A stretch of DNA of 64,000 nt from Auriscalpium vulgare. Lineage: Eukaryota; Basidiomycota; Agaricomycetes; Russulales; Auriscalpiaceae. Shown here one piece after another: positions 11,262 through 23,300 of the stretch. The notes below the pieces were generated by a model. The model was not told the DNA's origin, made no database searches, and saw only the letters and a program-made list of their open reading frames with translations. Made by a program: the position numbers and the translations under genes. The stretch spans positions 372,001 through 436,000 of the forward strand of contig JAHBBC010000009.1 in assembly GCA_019915015.1 (NCBI GenBank), in the 5' to 3' direction. Every line of letters starts with the position of its first letter. Positions within the stretch are counted from its first letter, which is position 1.

Positions 11262-11385
11262 AATCATCAGGAGACCGGGGATCATACCCGCATCTCCGCG
11301 TATTTTTATGTGCATTGCAATGGATTCGAACCCGCGGCATTTTTTTGTTATGCGCTAAAGACCACTAGACTAACTGGGCTTCCTT
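11262..11385 (-). mobile_element. tRNA-derived SINE-like unit with Pol III promoter boxes
   Basis: On the minus strand, TAGTCTAGTGG (11372-11362) fits the A box consensus and GGTTCGAATCC (11332-11322) is a perfect B box, 29 bp downstream. A run of T on the minus strand near 11262 could terminate Pol III. The acceptor and T stems do not pair properly, so this is not a working tRNA gene. A tRNA-headed SINE is the simplest reading. It lies in the proposed first intron of gene F. Confidence 0.55.
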
Positions 11386-11561
11386 ACTGTAGAGACATAC
11401 TTGAATATATAGCGTTGTTCTGAGGGCTCCACCTGCTAAGTCTCATCATTTGCGAAACAAACGCAGCATCTCATAACGACTTCCAGGCTACTTCCACGCT
11501 ACATGACATGGACAATGGTTCAACAGAGTGCGAGAGTATTTAAGGCTATCTAAAACGACTG

Positions 11562-13359
11562 TTACTGCAAAGTGATACCCTTCCGACGACTATTTCCGTT
11601 GCGACCGCTGCGCCTCACCTCTCCCGGAAATTCAGTGCGGGCTGGGTCCGAAGCAGTGATCATACGAGGAGTGGGCCTGGGGCGATTTGGCAGGGGGCGA
11701 GGCAGGCCGGCATCGACAGCAGTGTCCGCAGCAATGGGGGCGGTCACGTGGGCAACTGGCGCGGGAGCGGCGGGCACAAGAGCGACGGGGACAGGAGCGG
11801 CGGGCACGGGAGTGCTGGAGATGTGAGCAGCGGCGACGTGGGTGGCAACTACAGGGGCGGGGGTGGCGAGCACGGGGGCAACAAAGACGACCGCACGCGC
11901 GGGATCGTCCACCATCTCCACCTCGTCATCGACATCGGCAAAATTGAATTCCTCCTCCGACGCTGTGGCTGGCTCTTCATAATCGCTGTTGACAGCAAGA
12001 CCCATCGCATGCATTGTGTCCGCTAGTTCGTCATCAGCTTGCTCGGACAAACCAGCATCCTGCTCGGAAATGGCTGGCCTCGGAGCACCCGGCATCACCA
12101 AACAATTGAACCACGTTCGCAGGAGCTTGCCGCGAGGCTCGTTCCAAGTGGAGACCAGCAGCTTCTTGAAAGCGGGGAACATCTTGGCCTTGTACTGAAT
12201 GCCAGATACAGCACCGACATCTTCGAAAACGCGGTCCGGAGAGCATAGAAAGACAGCCTGCCAAAGCTCGCATGAGTCAAGCAAATTGGTGAGACAGAAA
12301 ATCTCTTACATAGACTGAAGCGAGCGCAATGCAGCCCGGAGTGACATCGGTGAGGCCCCACTTCTTCCCCATAGGCTGGCGACCTCCTTTCGACTTCCTC
12401 TCGCTGTCAAGCGAGCTGGGGCCGTAGAGCATGGACTTCACAATCTGTAACCAGACATGTGAGTAACGTTGAAAACGATGTGATGTACAGAGACTGCTAA
12501 CCTGTACAATTGCGAAGTGCCGAAATACCTTCTTATGGTCCCGAACGAGATCTGGATAGAGAATCGGGGGAAGGAGAGGGTATTCCTTGCTGTTGATGTC
12601 GTACTTCAGGCAGCGGACAAGCTCATCAATCTCGTTCCGTTTCGCCGAGATGACGAAGTAGGACGCAGGCATTCCGAAGATCTGCGCGGCATTTTGTCGG
12701 AGGCGGTGAATGGTTGTGGAGCCAACAGCGGAGTGTGCCTGCGCAAACTGATGAGAGTTAGAACGTCAGCAATGTTTCATGCAATACAAAGAGGACTACT
12801 CACCGCTTTCAGAAAACGCGAGTGCTCGCGCATCCGCTCATGGTGTTCCTCCGGCATGAAGGCATACAGCTCAGCCACAAGGCCGTCGTAAGCTGAGGAT
12901 GCAGACATGTACCGATCGGCACTGAGAGGATCGACGTCCGGCCAGGGGTGCTTGAAGATCGAGGTGTCCAGAAAAGGTTCGCACATCATAAAGTAACGAC
13001 GGCCGAGGGCTGCGAACGCGTCGTCGAAGGCTGCCAAGGCATCGGCTGCGGCGGGAGCAAGGCCATCAGATACGGCGGTGTTTGCCTTACGTTTGCGCTG
13101 GTTTGCTCGCAGAACCACTGCCTCTCGGTTGAGCGCCCTGACGCGGTCCTGTAGCAAGCCGATAGCAACTTGAGCATCTTTCAGGGACTACGGGTGTATG
13201 GCAGTGAGTGAATAAGACACCTCTCGGGAATAAGTCAATACGCACCGACTCGTACTCGTCGATCGAGGACCCCGCATCCGGAACGTCCACTTCGAGCTCG
13301 AGGAGCTCCCGGTCAACTTCGTTGAAAGACGCGAGTTCAATGTCGATGGAGGGGGGCAT
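11562..13359 (-). CDS. DUF6698-like protein
   Basis: Multi-exon gene starting at ATG 13359 (MPPSIDIELASF). Clean introns follow EYES, follow SRFLKA, follow HFAIVQ, and follow ASVY, where a 50-bp intron joins AVFLCSPD. The core (YGPSSLDSE, MGKKWGLTDVTPG, then SGIQYK and a WNEP motif) recalls the DUF6698 family of agaricomycete hypothetical proteins. An N-terminal helix around LKDAQVAIGLLQDRV is followed by a basic patch RKRK. The C-terminus is a long Ala/Pro/Val low-complexity tail ending with basic residues. Function unknown. It lies in the inserted block between the SINE-like unit and the DOT1 fragment, so it may travel with the transposon. Confidence 0.62.
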
Positions 13360-13929
13360 GCTGGACGCTGGTCTTCTCTGTAGTCTGCGCAGAGCTTAAA
13401 AGGATGGCAAGTGTTGCCTCGTGTCAGCTGAGCCGAACAAGGAGTCCGCATTGCGCACCACTCAGAGCGATAACACGTCAATCAGATGCTGTGCAAATTC
13501 AGACATTTCAACTCACTTACAATGCGGACGTCCACAACGCGAAACACGACTGCTCGAGGAAGTAAGAGACGCTGTGAGACACGTCAGACAAGACAGATGT
13601 TGACATCATATATTGAATTTCACCTGGAACGTGGGACTAAAAAAATACCTGCACGTAATATTGTTGAATTGGCCACGGTTTTGGAAGGGGGAAGGAAGTT
13701 GCGCGTGCGGCCCGAGTGGATGCTCCAGGGAGTCGGGGACAGGCCGTATGGACGGACATGCATGCAGGAAGAAGCACCTGCGCCACAAATTGAGCGTAGC
13801 GTCCGGCTCCTGAGCATGAGATCGAGAACACAAGTGTGAGGCAGAGCCCACACTAGATGAGCGACTGAGTGCGCGATCGGATGACAACACAGAGGCTCAG
13901 CAGCTCTGGTCGGCGCGCATTACCGGCGC

Positions 13930-14830
13930 GCCCGCGCGTTCAGACCCCGCGCGCTGCTGCCCGCGCTCGAACTGCGTGCGGATCGCAGCGTACCCCTCGC
14001 GGTCGACGCGGTGCACGTAGTAGCTTCCCGCGACGGCGGACCACGACACGTCCATGGGCTGGTACATGTGCTCCCAGGTTGCGCTCCGTGAGCCGCGCGT
14101 TGAGCGACGCGATGAACGGCTTCAGTGACACGACGATCGCGCCTCCTTTCAGGTCGAGGAACTTTGGACGGATGACTTTTTCACTATAGCGGGCGGTCAG
14201 CGAGGCGCAAGAGGAGGTGGAAATGGATGTAGACATACGCGACTCCTCAAAGACCTTGTTTTCACGAGGACCACGTCCGCTTTGCCCTAATGAGCTCCGT
14301 CACACGCGCGCTGTTGAGCATGTCACCCTGCTCCAGCTCAACGTCGCCCATGTTGATGCCCCACATGCGTGTGCGGATCGCCATTTGGCGGCGCTGCTTG
14401 CGCGCGAGGTCTGCGGGCCTGGGCATCATCTCCACACCGAACGCGCTGCTGCCCGCCTGCAGCGCGATGGCGACATTGCCCACGCCCGAGCTGAGACCGA
14501 GGAACGGCGAGACAGGCCCCAGCCGCGTCTGCGCAATGAGCATCGCCACGAGCGCGGGCGTCAGCTCGCCGTACATCTGGGGGAGAGTGCCGTGTACCGC
14601 TTGAGCTCGTTCATGTGCGGGCTGAGCTGGCAGGTCTCCTCCATGATGCGCAGCGCGAGCACACGTGGCAGGCCAGTGGACGTCCAGCCCCGCGTGACTG
14701 CCTTGAACGCATTCTCCGGGGGCGGAGAGAAGAGGTCGTTGGGGAAGGGTGGGTATTTGAATGTGCGGATGCTGATCTGCAGCACGGTGGAATGGATGAG
14801 CGTGCCAAATATGGCGCGTTGTTCGCATGT
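13930..14830 (-). pseudogene. DOT1 histone H3K79 methyltransferase fragment
   Basis: Minus-strand translation in shifting frames gives a run of DOT1 landmarks: STGLPRVLALRIMEET, ELKRYTALS, YGELTPALV, the SAM-binding loop as SSGVGN (family DLGSGxGN), FGVEMMP, MWGINMGDVELEQGDML, and late RPKFLDLKGGAIVVSLKPF. The chain is frameshifted between these blocks, the SAM loop has lost the usual DLG, and no full N-terminus exists. It is a partial genomic copy, not a functional gene. It directly follows a RAB5 fragment in the same orientation. Confidence 0.75.
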
Positions 14831-14924
14831 TAAGTATGCTAGAGGACTGCTAGAGGGGCATGAGAGGCGACAGTAAAACGCACAGGCGGCAGGACTCACT
14901 ATCGAGAATAACATAGAGAATGCA

Positions 14925-15245
14925 AAGTCATTCTCGTTCTCCGACTCGGAGGCGCTGCTGCTAGCGGCGGGTGACTCTGGCTGCACGAGGTCGACCTTGT
15001 TACCAGCTAGTGTGATGACGATGTTTGGATTCGCCTGCCGTTGCAGCTCCTCCATTCACGTCTTCACCTTCTCGATGCTCGTGGCTTTCGTGACATTGTA
15101 GACGACAACGGCGGCTTGGGCGCTGCGGTAGTACGTGGGCTGCGGGGGTGAAATCGTTTCAGAGTACAGCGCCCACACTGGCACAGAGAGCCACGTACCG
15201 CGAGCGAGTGGAAGCGTTCCTGTGCGGGATCCAACGGATACCAAA
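14925..15245 (-). pseudogene. RAB5-type small GTPase fragment
   Basis: Minus strand carries the switch II region (QERFHSLA), a retained intron with GT and AG ends, then YYRSAQAAVVVYNVTKA, LQRQANPNIVI and the guanine-specificity motif NKVD. This pattern is that of fungal Rab5/Vps21. The conserved Trp after EKVKT is replaced by TGA (15056-15058), and the P-loop and C-terminal prenylation site are absent. The retained intron shows copying from genomic DNA, not from mRNA. Downstream the frame runs straight into the DOT1 fragment. Confidence 0.78.
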
Positions 15246-15340
15246 GACACGCAGGGCCAAAGGAAGGAGACTTTGTGATGGTAAAACCTGCATGTCAACG
15301 AGAGAGAAATAGTCCGAAGATGAAGGTACTCACTTATATA

Positions 15341-18300
15341 TCAAAACAACGAAGGAACTCGTAGAAACATATCACCATCGACAACATCCATCACAAGAAA
15401 GTCACCCTCCTTTTGGAAGTCCGGGATCAGCAAGGCCCCCCGTACAATTGACCGCGCTGATATAAATTCGGCATACTGAGGTCGCCGGGCGCGAACACGA
15501 CGAAAACCTAGATCTTGGTCCTTTCGGGAAAGAGGACCAACCGGAGCATCATATGGTCGGATGAGGGCCAAAGGGTATTCCTCGTCGCCCACCTGACACG
15601 TGAAAACATAGAGGAGGCGGGCAAAAATGTACTTAGGTGACTCGACGGTGGATACGTCCACAATTGCACAGTCATTGCGAGGTTGTCCGTGGAACAGGGG
15701 AGCGCACCGTAGGTAATCGGTCGCCTCACGCCAGTCAACCATGGACTCGTAACGAGGCTTCACAAGGCGATACTCCTGGACCTGGGTCAACGAAATCAGA
15801 CCTCGCATCGATACACTGGCAATGTGACATCACCTGGTTAATTGTGCTGAGGTCCACGGACTTGCCATCTGGATGCGGCGGCAGCAAGCCAGTCAGGAAC
15901 TCACAGAGCCGCTTCCGGAAGTATTTGAAGTCCAGGTCGGCGCTGTGTTCGGATTCAAGCGCGGCAAACGTGCACATACGCTGTCGAGAACCGAGTGTCA
16001 CGTTTCCGGCATCAAAAATTGTAGACTTGGGCTTGGGCTTTGCGGATGCTCCACCTTCGTTGGCATTGTCGTCTCTGGTCTCACCATTGTTGTCGGCACC
16101 GATGTTTACGTTGTCGGCGTCGTCAGCCTCGATGGACTTCTTGTATCTGTCTACCTCGTTGATCTGCTCACGGAGGAAGCGAGCCACGAGATGACGGTGA
16201 TCATTGCCCAAGATCTGATATTATGAAGATGATCTTTTTCAGTCTCTTCCGTTGCACAAAAAAGTCGGTATACCTGTGAGGCAATGTTCTTCTTGTTTGA
16301 TGCGCGATAGGCTGCCTTGAGAGGGCCGTGGAGCTGCTCATTTGGCTTGGTGTTGTAGTTCCTACTGGCTCCTTTCAGTGTTATGTCGCGGAAGATATGC
16401 TGTTGGGTGTGCATCTTCGGGAAATTCCAATTTTTGTCCTTTTCGGTCTGACCGGCGGCGGCGGCGATATATTTCTGCGAGTGGTTGGTAGTAAGCGGCC
16501 GACGACATGCATGACAAAATTGGAGTACGCACTGTCATCAGCTTCCCAAACCTCAACTGCTCCATCTTGCCAGCGTTGATTCGAGACTCTGTTTGGACTT
16601 CGAGCCCAACAAGTGTGTCTAGAACGACGAAGCTCCTGACGCATTGAAGGAGCAGGTACGCGTGCGGTGTTCTTGGTAGAAGGATGTTATGGGCGATAAA
16701 TACCAAAATCTGTACACCAATTATGAGCACGAATCACATAAGAACAGGGTCGCTTACCTTTGCAAGGTCTTCGAACTTCCGACCGTCAGAAAAAGCTATC
16801 TTGATGACCGCTGTAAAATGATTCAGCCCGCGCCAAGATGGGATCAACTGCGCCCTATAGATGCGAACATTAGTGTAAGAAACAAATATGAGATTGCACG
16901 AGCGTACTGGTCATCTAAAAGCTTCATGGCTTGTCGACCAGCGGCCTCTACTTCCTTCTTGACCGCGTTCCAAAGGTGGTCACCGAAGAGGCCGGTGTGG
17001 TATGCATGAAGCCGGTCAAAAGAAAGCGCGCGATGAACGTCCGAGTTTGCGACCTTCCAGAATACATTCTGAGGAATTAAAATAAATATGGGGAAACCGA
17101 GATGCACGAGCACACGCACGTCAAAGCCTCGGAGCCCATAATCCTTGAGAGTCTGCTCTCTATCAGCAGCCGACTCGCGCCGCGCCGCTGTGACGATGTT
17201 CTTCGAGTCTTCTGCAGTGCGGAGTGGATGGCCGGTGGCGAGGTCGGCAAGCATCGTGTCCCCGACAAGGCAGATAGGGCAAGGGCACTTGCCGCCGAAC
17301 CCGCGAATAAGTGACATATAGCATCTATAGCAGAATCAGATCGGTCTCTAAGTGATGTTCAGGGAAACACATACTGCTCTTCGTAGTCTGCAGACAGGAT
17401 GATAACACAAGGGAAAAGACGACGAGTGATTTGGTCCGCACACTCGAACCAATATCCGGTCTTCGAGTGCAGCGCGATTGACTCGATTATCTTCCAAAAT
17501 GATTCATGCCATACAACGCGCTTGAAATTGACAAAGCTCGTCTTGTTACTTTCGGCAGGATCTTCTTCAACCTGGATAACTTGTCTCGTTAGAAAGCTAG
17601 ATGTAAACAACACGGGGGAGCTGTTCTCACAATCGGTAACCACCCCACCACCCGACCGCCACCAAAACCTCGGCCGTTGCGGATCTCGACAGGAAGATTT
17701 GCGCACCGGGCGATAACGGGGTAGCCCTTCTGAGTTCCGAAGGACGAGAGCTTTGTCTTGTCCGCATACAAGATGATGCAGAGCGGCTTCCCATCCGCAG
17801 GTATGTTGGACTTGTGCATGATTATAGTCAGTAGATGCTTCGTGCGGTGACAAGCAAATGAGAACACACCTGTACTTCCCAAAACGCGTCCGCAGTCCAC
17901 GGCTCGTGAAAAAAGCGCTCAAATTTCTCACCATCAAATTTGAAGACCTTTTGCGCATCCCAGACGAAGTGGGGCGCAAGATTTGGATCTCTCAATAGGT
18001 CCGTTGCCCAATCCCACAACGGGCGGTATGAGACGTCGTAATCACGAGGCTGCTTATTATATTCAACGGATACAGTTGATGTTCTAAACTACATCTTGAG
18101 AGCGTTAGCAACGATCGACGGGTGATATGAGAAAGGTGACATACCGAGGTGAGCTCGTCGGATGCCTGCTTCCATTTTGTCGCTATTTCAGCATGGTTGC
18201 GCAGGTTAAATGTTCCTTCGCCGCTGATACACTTCTTGATGAGTTTGATGAGGGTATTGCAGTTAACCTCGCTCATGGCCACGTCCAGCATGAGCTCCGC

Positions 18301-18940
18301 GAACGAAAAGTCCTCCTTTGAGTCGAAGTACGGCTTCCACGGCTCGGCATGGGAAGGAGGCCTCGATTCTTCTGCGCGCTGGCCATAGGCCTCGAAGCGC
18401 TCGGTTTGGGTCCCGAGACCACTGGCCGGGTGATGCTCCGTACGGATGTCATCCATTCGGACACCATCTTGATTCGGAGGGAAGTCTTCCGCCGCGAATG
18501 GTACGGACACGTCTGCAGGAAGCTTTGTCAAAACACGGTTGGATGGACATCAGCAGATCACGCACCTTCGATCGACGCCGCAGCGTAGAGGTCGTCGGCG
18601 GGATCATACGCAGCACTTGGCGCCGTGCCAGCAACGAGAGGGGTTTCTACGGGAGGTGCTGGGAGCCCTTCAGGCTGGGTGCGCTGGGCTTTCTTGAGCT
18701 GCGCACGCCGGTTGGCTGACGACAATTGATAGATGATAAGCGGCGGGTTGCTAGGTATAGACAACACCAACGATCTACTCACCGTCATGGACCTGCCGCA
18801 AAAGCTTGGCCTCGTATGGCCGATCTCCTATTTTGCTGTCGTGGCGCCTTTTGCAGGACTTCTCGTGGTTGGAGAGACCTCGCGTGGAGAACAGTGATCC
18901 ACAGTATTTACACGCCGCTTTCGAGTTGTTTGAAGACATT
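15341..18940 (-). CDS. Plavaka-type transposase
   Basis: Starts at ATG 18940 with a C2H2 zinc finger (CKYCGSLF...HEKSCKRR), then runs through many exons to a stop at 15341. Family landmarks in order: WKPYFDSKEDF, LWDWATDLLRDP, FADK-equivalent YADKTKLSSFGTQKGYP with the first acidic catalytic residue, GGGRVVGWLP, CPCPIC, NSDVHRALSFDRLHAYHTGLFGDHLW, and near the end MVDWREATDYLRC, FHGQPR, PYDAPVG, RKDQDLGF and DVVDGDMFLRV. This is the fungal Plavaka (CACTA-related) transposase, which cuts and moves its own transposon. Every block looks readable after splicing, so it may be intact. I could not define its terminal inverted repeats. Confidence 0.82.
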
Positions 18941-19265
18941 GGAGGATAAATATGATGCAGAATATGATGCAGAAAAACAGAATGCGACAAAGTATACAAA
19001 ATTGGAGGGAAGAGCTCAAGAATCAAGCATAGAGTGAAGTTGCGGCATTGCATACGGCTTGCCTGATGAAAACCGCCGTTGCCGGGGCAATGCAATGCCG
19101 GCCGTAGATAAGCATGTGATAGCAATGCTGGCCGCAGATTAGATATTGATTGCAAACTCATTATCTCGGCGATTAAAATGCCGCCCATTGCAAACCCCGA
19201 ACAAACTTTTCCGACAAGGCCCACGCAAGGCGCCCTCTATACGTCGCTGACTAGCCGACCGACAG

Positions 19266-19349
19266 GCAAGTCGTTACGATCCCGGACATTCTTACGCGTA
19301 GCTTCAGCGCGCTCACGGACAACAAATTGTACGGCGAGCTTGACTGCGC
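19266..19349 (+). CDS. gene F, exon 2
   Basis: Begins after acceptor CGACAG and ends at donor GTAAGT (19350). Encodes QVVTIPDILTRSFSAL and onward to DCA, joining in phase to exon 3 at 19405. It lies just outside the Plavaka region. Confidence 0.6.
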
Positions 19350-19404
19350 GTAAGTCATCTCCTCGCACATGCGCTTTCAGAGCCTAAACGCTGCGTTGCA
19401 ACAG

Positions 19405-19594
19405 CGGTCTGGCAGATCTAGTCGCGTTCGCCCGTGAGGGAACGAAACTCGTCAATCCGGCACGGGCCGACCCTGGAGAATACGAAATTATGCTGGCTGC
19501 CCGTGGCGGCAACAGTACAATTGCCATCTGCTTCCAAACGTGCTTGATGGTCACGTTTGGCTTCATCACCATGAGTAACCTGCTCACGCCGCGC
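19405..19594 (+). CDS. gene F, exon 3, interrupted by the gypsy element
   Basis: Reads GLADLVAFAREG, then FQTCLMVTFGFITMSNLL, and is cut at 19594 by the left LTR. Reading across the element (19594 to 33157, counting the 4-bp target duplication once) stays open and reaches a GTGCGT donor at 33173 in phase 1. The next exon at 33223 needs exactly phase 1. This shows the gypsy element landed inside an exon of a once-continuous gene. Function unknown. Confidence 0.65.
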
Positions 19595-20252
19595 TGATAG
19601 GTTCAGGCCGCGGGCAAGCGTGTAGCGAGACGTCGCGAGACGGGGAAGCAGCATGCGAGGCGCAGGGTCGCGGGAGCGGGGGTGATGGGAACGTGGTCCG
19701 GCGACCCAGGAGCAACCGGGACTGGCGACGGAACGGATCACCGGAACGGGCTAGATCGGGAGGGCTTAGCGACGTAGGTAGAGCCACTACTTAGGGAGCT
19801 GCGCGAGACGTAGCAACCCAATCAACCTGTGGGCGGCGCAAGCCACCCACACCCTTTACCTCACAGAAACTGTAGCCTGAGGCGCTACCAGACTTAGGAA
19901 GGAAGGACCCCACCGATGTGGGAACAGGTAGGCAGGCGGACAGGCAAGAGGGGGTGCGACGGCCCATAGGCGGACGCTTCGCACACGGGTGCGAAGCACT
20001 CGGAGGAGGATCCCGTAGAGGGCATCCCCAGGCAGGTGAGTGTTTAGTTTGGTGTTTAGGCGGTAGGAGGTGGCCCCGCACGACCGCGGGGAGGGCACGA
20101 AGCGCAACAGCGACACGAACACCTTTCCCCCTCAGCAAGACTAGTCACCCGGACTGGATCGCGACGTATAGGAGGCAGTGTTGGTGGTTGTTGTCCCTGT
20201 GAGGCACTCGCCGCACGCCTCGCTAGGGTCCGTCCCGGGTGATAGCGTATCA
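19595..20252 (+). repeat. gypsy 5' LTR
   Basis: 658 bp, TGATAG...GTATCA. Matches 32495-33152 base for base except at 20161. Contains one paired-hexamer motif (TAGCGA-GACG-TCGCGA, 19623-19638). Confidence 0.95.
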
Positions 20253-20255
20253 TTT

Positions 20256-20273
20256 TGGAGCCCACCGCGAGGG
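20256..20273 (+). other. gypsy primer-binding site
   Basis: Starts TGGAGCCCACCGCGAGG three bases after the LTR, the form expected of a site complementary to a tRNA 3' end (CCA). The tRNA was not identified. Confidence 0.6.
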
Positions 20274-20342
20274 GTATGGTGATGACGATCGTGTTCGAGC
20301 TTTAAAATCAGCCTCGTAGACGGCACCCGGTCGCTGATCAAC

Positions 20343-23300
20343 ATGGCGCCGAAACCCAAGATAGCCCACCTCCCAACGCGAACACAGCCGCAGAGGACCA
20401 CGAGGGCGGACGCTCGCAATACGTCGCGACAGGCGGCCATAGAGGCAGAAATCGAGGAACCACAAGACGAACAGGGGGAAGTCTCATCGCTATCAAGTCT
20501 GCCATCAGAAGAAGAGGATCCGCATGGACCGACCCTCAGTAGGGAGATCCGACGCGCCGGAGAGGACCCTAGGTCCCTGATCACAGGAGGGGATCGCGTC
20601 ACGATCGAGGGACTAGAAGGTTTGCTTCTGAATTCTGATGGTGGCGATAGCGACCATCACACACGGCATGATCCGGAAGGGGAATGCTCGAGGAACGAAC
20701 GGGTCAGTCCGGGATGGGGACGGGCCGTTTCCTTACAAGATAGGACTTCGCGAAACGTCGCGGAAGCTAGCAACAATCCCCAAGAAGCTCCATCAAGCCG
20801 TTCGAACCCCAGCAACCCAAAGTCGCCAACACAGTCAGGAATGAGTACACAGCAACAAGGAACAGGAACGGGTGGAGGAGGCGGCGGCGGAGGCGGAGGC
20901 GGTGGAGGAGGGGGAGGCGGCGGACAACAGGCAATACCGCCTCAGCCCAACGTCGCGCCAGTCGCAATGCCTACCCGCGGGGACCGCAACGCACCGTCTT
21001 TCAATCAGAAGGCCCGCGAGTTACCGCGTTACTTCGACGAGCTGAACCATCTCTTTGCCCGGGCTCAACTAGCGGATGATACGGCGAAGAAGGGCCATGC
21101 AGTGCGTTACCTAGACGTCGCGACGGCTGAGGAGTGGGAAGCGAGGCCGGAGTTTAAGGATCCCACCAAGACCTACCAAGACTTTCAGGACGCCATTGTT
21201 AAACTGTACCCGGGAGCCGATGAGGACCGCAAGTATACCATCGCGGACATGGACGCGCTCGTAGGCAGTCGGTACCGTCTGGGCATTGCGTCCGGCGGCG
21301 AGCTCAGCGAATTCTATCGGCAGTTCTTCGCGATCACCGACTTCCTGGTTAAGAAAAGCAGGATCTCGACCCGTGAGCGCGATATCGCGTTCCTTCGCGC
21401 TTTCCAGGACAGCCTCATGAACAGGGTGGCGACGAGACTGCAGATCAAATTGCCGGACCACGATAAAGAAACACCGTACCCCATGGCCGACGTGCTAGAG
21501 GCAGGAGAGTACGAGCTGAGGGGCACTCCCTCAATCGTACCAGCGGTCAGCGCAGGACCGGCAGTGGCGGTTGCAACGACGGAGCCTGTAATCAAAATAG
21601 AACAGTTTCAAGAAGCAATCAAAGCCGCGGTTGCCGAACAGTTCGCGCGGATGCTCGTCAACCAGGGGAACGGCGGAGGTCAGAGGGGTTATGGGGGTAC
21701 CTCGGGAACTCAACAGCCGCGCGCCACGCAAGGAAATCAAGGCGGACAGGGAGGGCCGTCAGGATGCCTTTTCTGCGGCCAAACGGGGCACTTCGTCAGG
21801 GAATGTATGGTGGTCCAGGACTACATCGCGACGGGTCGCGTATCTAGGGACCACAACAACCGGGTCGTTCTGAAGGGTGGAGGACTTATCCCGCTAGGAG
21901 AAGGCCCGCTGAAGCAGCGTGTGGATGCGTACTACGCCGGGAATCAACACGGACAGTCAGAAGCCATGATGCTGACGACGATGGACTACGAGCCAGTGCC
22001 GGCCAAAGTGCAGACGGTCGCCGGCCTAATCCAACTGACGCCGCAATTGACCGACGAAGACAGAATGACGGAGCTCCAGCAGGAGATGGCAGTGCTCCTG
22101 ACGGCCCGAGCGGAAAGGCAAGCTCAGAAGGAACGCCGGCAGGCCGCACTGGACGCGGGCGAGTTTCCCCAGGCAATAGGGCTGCTGCCTGGCGAGCGCG
22201 AAAGATCGCGACGAGTTCCAGAGGTGGTCATTCCGAAGAGGAAGCCGTTTACGCAAGCCAAGAAGCAGGTTTCCTTCGAGCCGGAGGCCGTCGACCGACC
22301 AGGGGAGACTGGGGATAGCGCAGACAAACAAAGGCAGGCCGACGAAGACACCACAGCGGGTGAGGAGCCGTTAACACCTCCGATCCACCCTTTCGCGAAG
22401 GTGCCCGACGCGACGTACATAGGGCCGGCAAGTTACCAACGAAGCGCGGGGCAGCGCAAGGCGGACCCAGCATACAATAAGGTCGCCCCGGTCCGCGACC
22501 CCGTAATAGCAAGTAAGGTTTATGAGAGGGCCATGAATGCGGAGGTCACCTTGACACAGAGGGAGCTCATGTCCATTGCCCCGGAAGTACGCGCTCAGGT
22601 TCGCAACGTGGTGACCCCTAAGCGGGTCCCAAACGAGGCAAGAGTACCAGTAGTCCAGGCGATGGTGGAAAGCGAACCAGAGCTCTTTCCGTTCGACTTT
22701 GACCAGGACGAAGGGGAAGGAGAGGACGAGAAGGTGGTGAGGGGATTCGCGGACCATATGCCCGAAACCTTTCTGCAAGCCCTGGGACACCAGCCAACGG
22801 AGTTGCCCGAGGGGACGCGTGTAGGAGAAGTCATTGTGGAGGTTCTGATGGGAGATCTAGGAGAAGCAGGAGAAGGGGAACCAGACCCTGAGCCGTTGGA
22901 AGTCGCCAAGGAATCGCTGGCCCTCCGTTCGATCTTGCCACTAGTCGACAACCAAGCGCACATCGAGGCAGTCGTGGATCCCGGGTCGCAGATTATTTCC
23001 ATGTCCGAGGACGTATGCCATTACCTCGGGCTGCATTACGATCCGAACGTTCGCCTGGATATGATATCGGCCAACAAAAGTCGCGATAGGTCGCTAGGCC
23101 TGGCTAGAAACGTCCCGATGAAGATTGGGGGTATAACGCTATACGTACAGGTGCATATCATCCGCAACCCGGCGTACGACATGCTCCTGGGGAGGCCCTT
23201 TGACGTTCTCACGGGAAGTACCGTGCAAAACTTTGCAGACGAGAGGCAGACAATCACGATCACGGACCCAAACACGGGAGTCATGGCGTCAATCCCCACT

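Noticed and set aside
11322..11372. Functional tRNA gene
   Set aside because: A and B boxes are good but the T and acceptor stems do not pair.
15637..16226. Long plus-strand frames across the transposase
   Set aside because: They are complements of the well-supported Plavaka exons.
11100..19200. Terminal inverted repeats of the Plavaka element
   Set aside because: ATATCTAATC occurs near both sides (about 11243, and inverted at about 19139) with GCATT-rich neighbours, but I could not align true termini or a target duplication, so I gave no element boundaries.
20873..20930. Poly-glycine run in gag as a frameshift or assembly error
   Set aside because: The GGA/GGC triplet run keeps frame and the ORF continues correctly; it is a normal triplet-repeat expansion.
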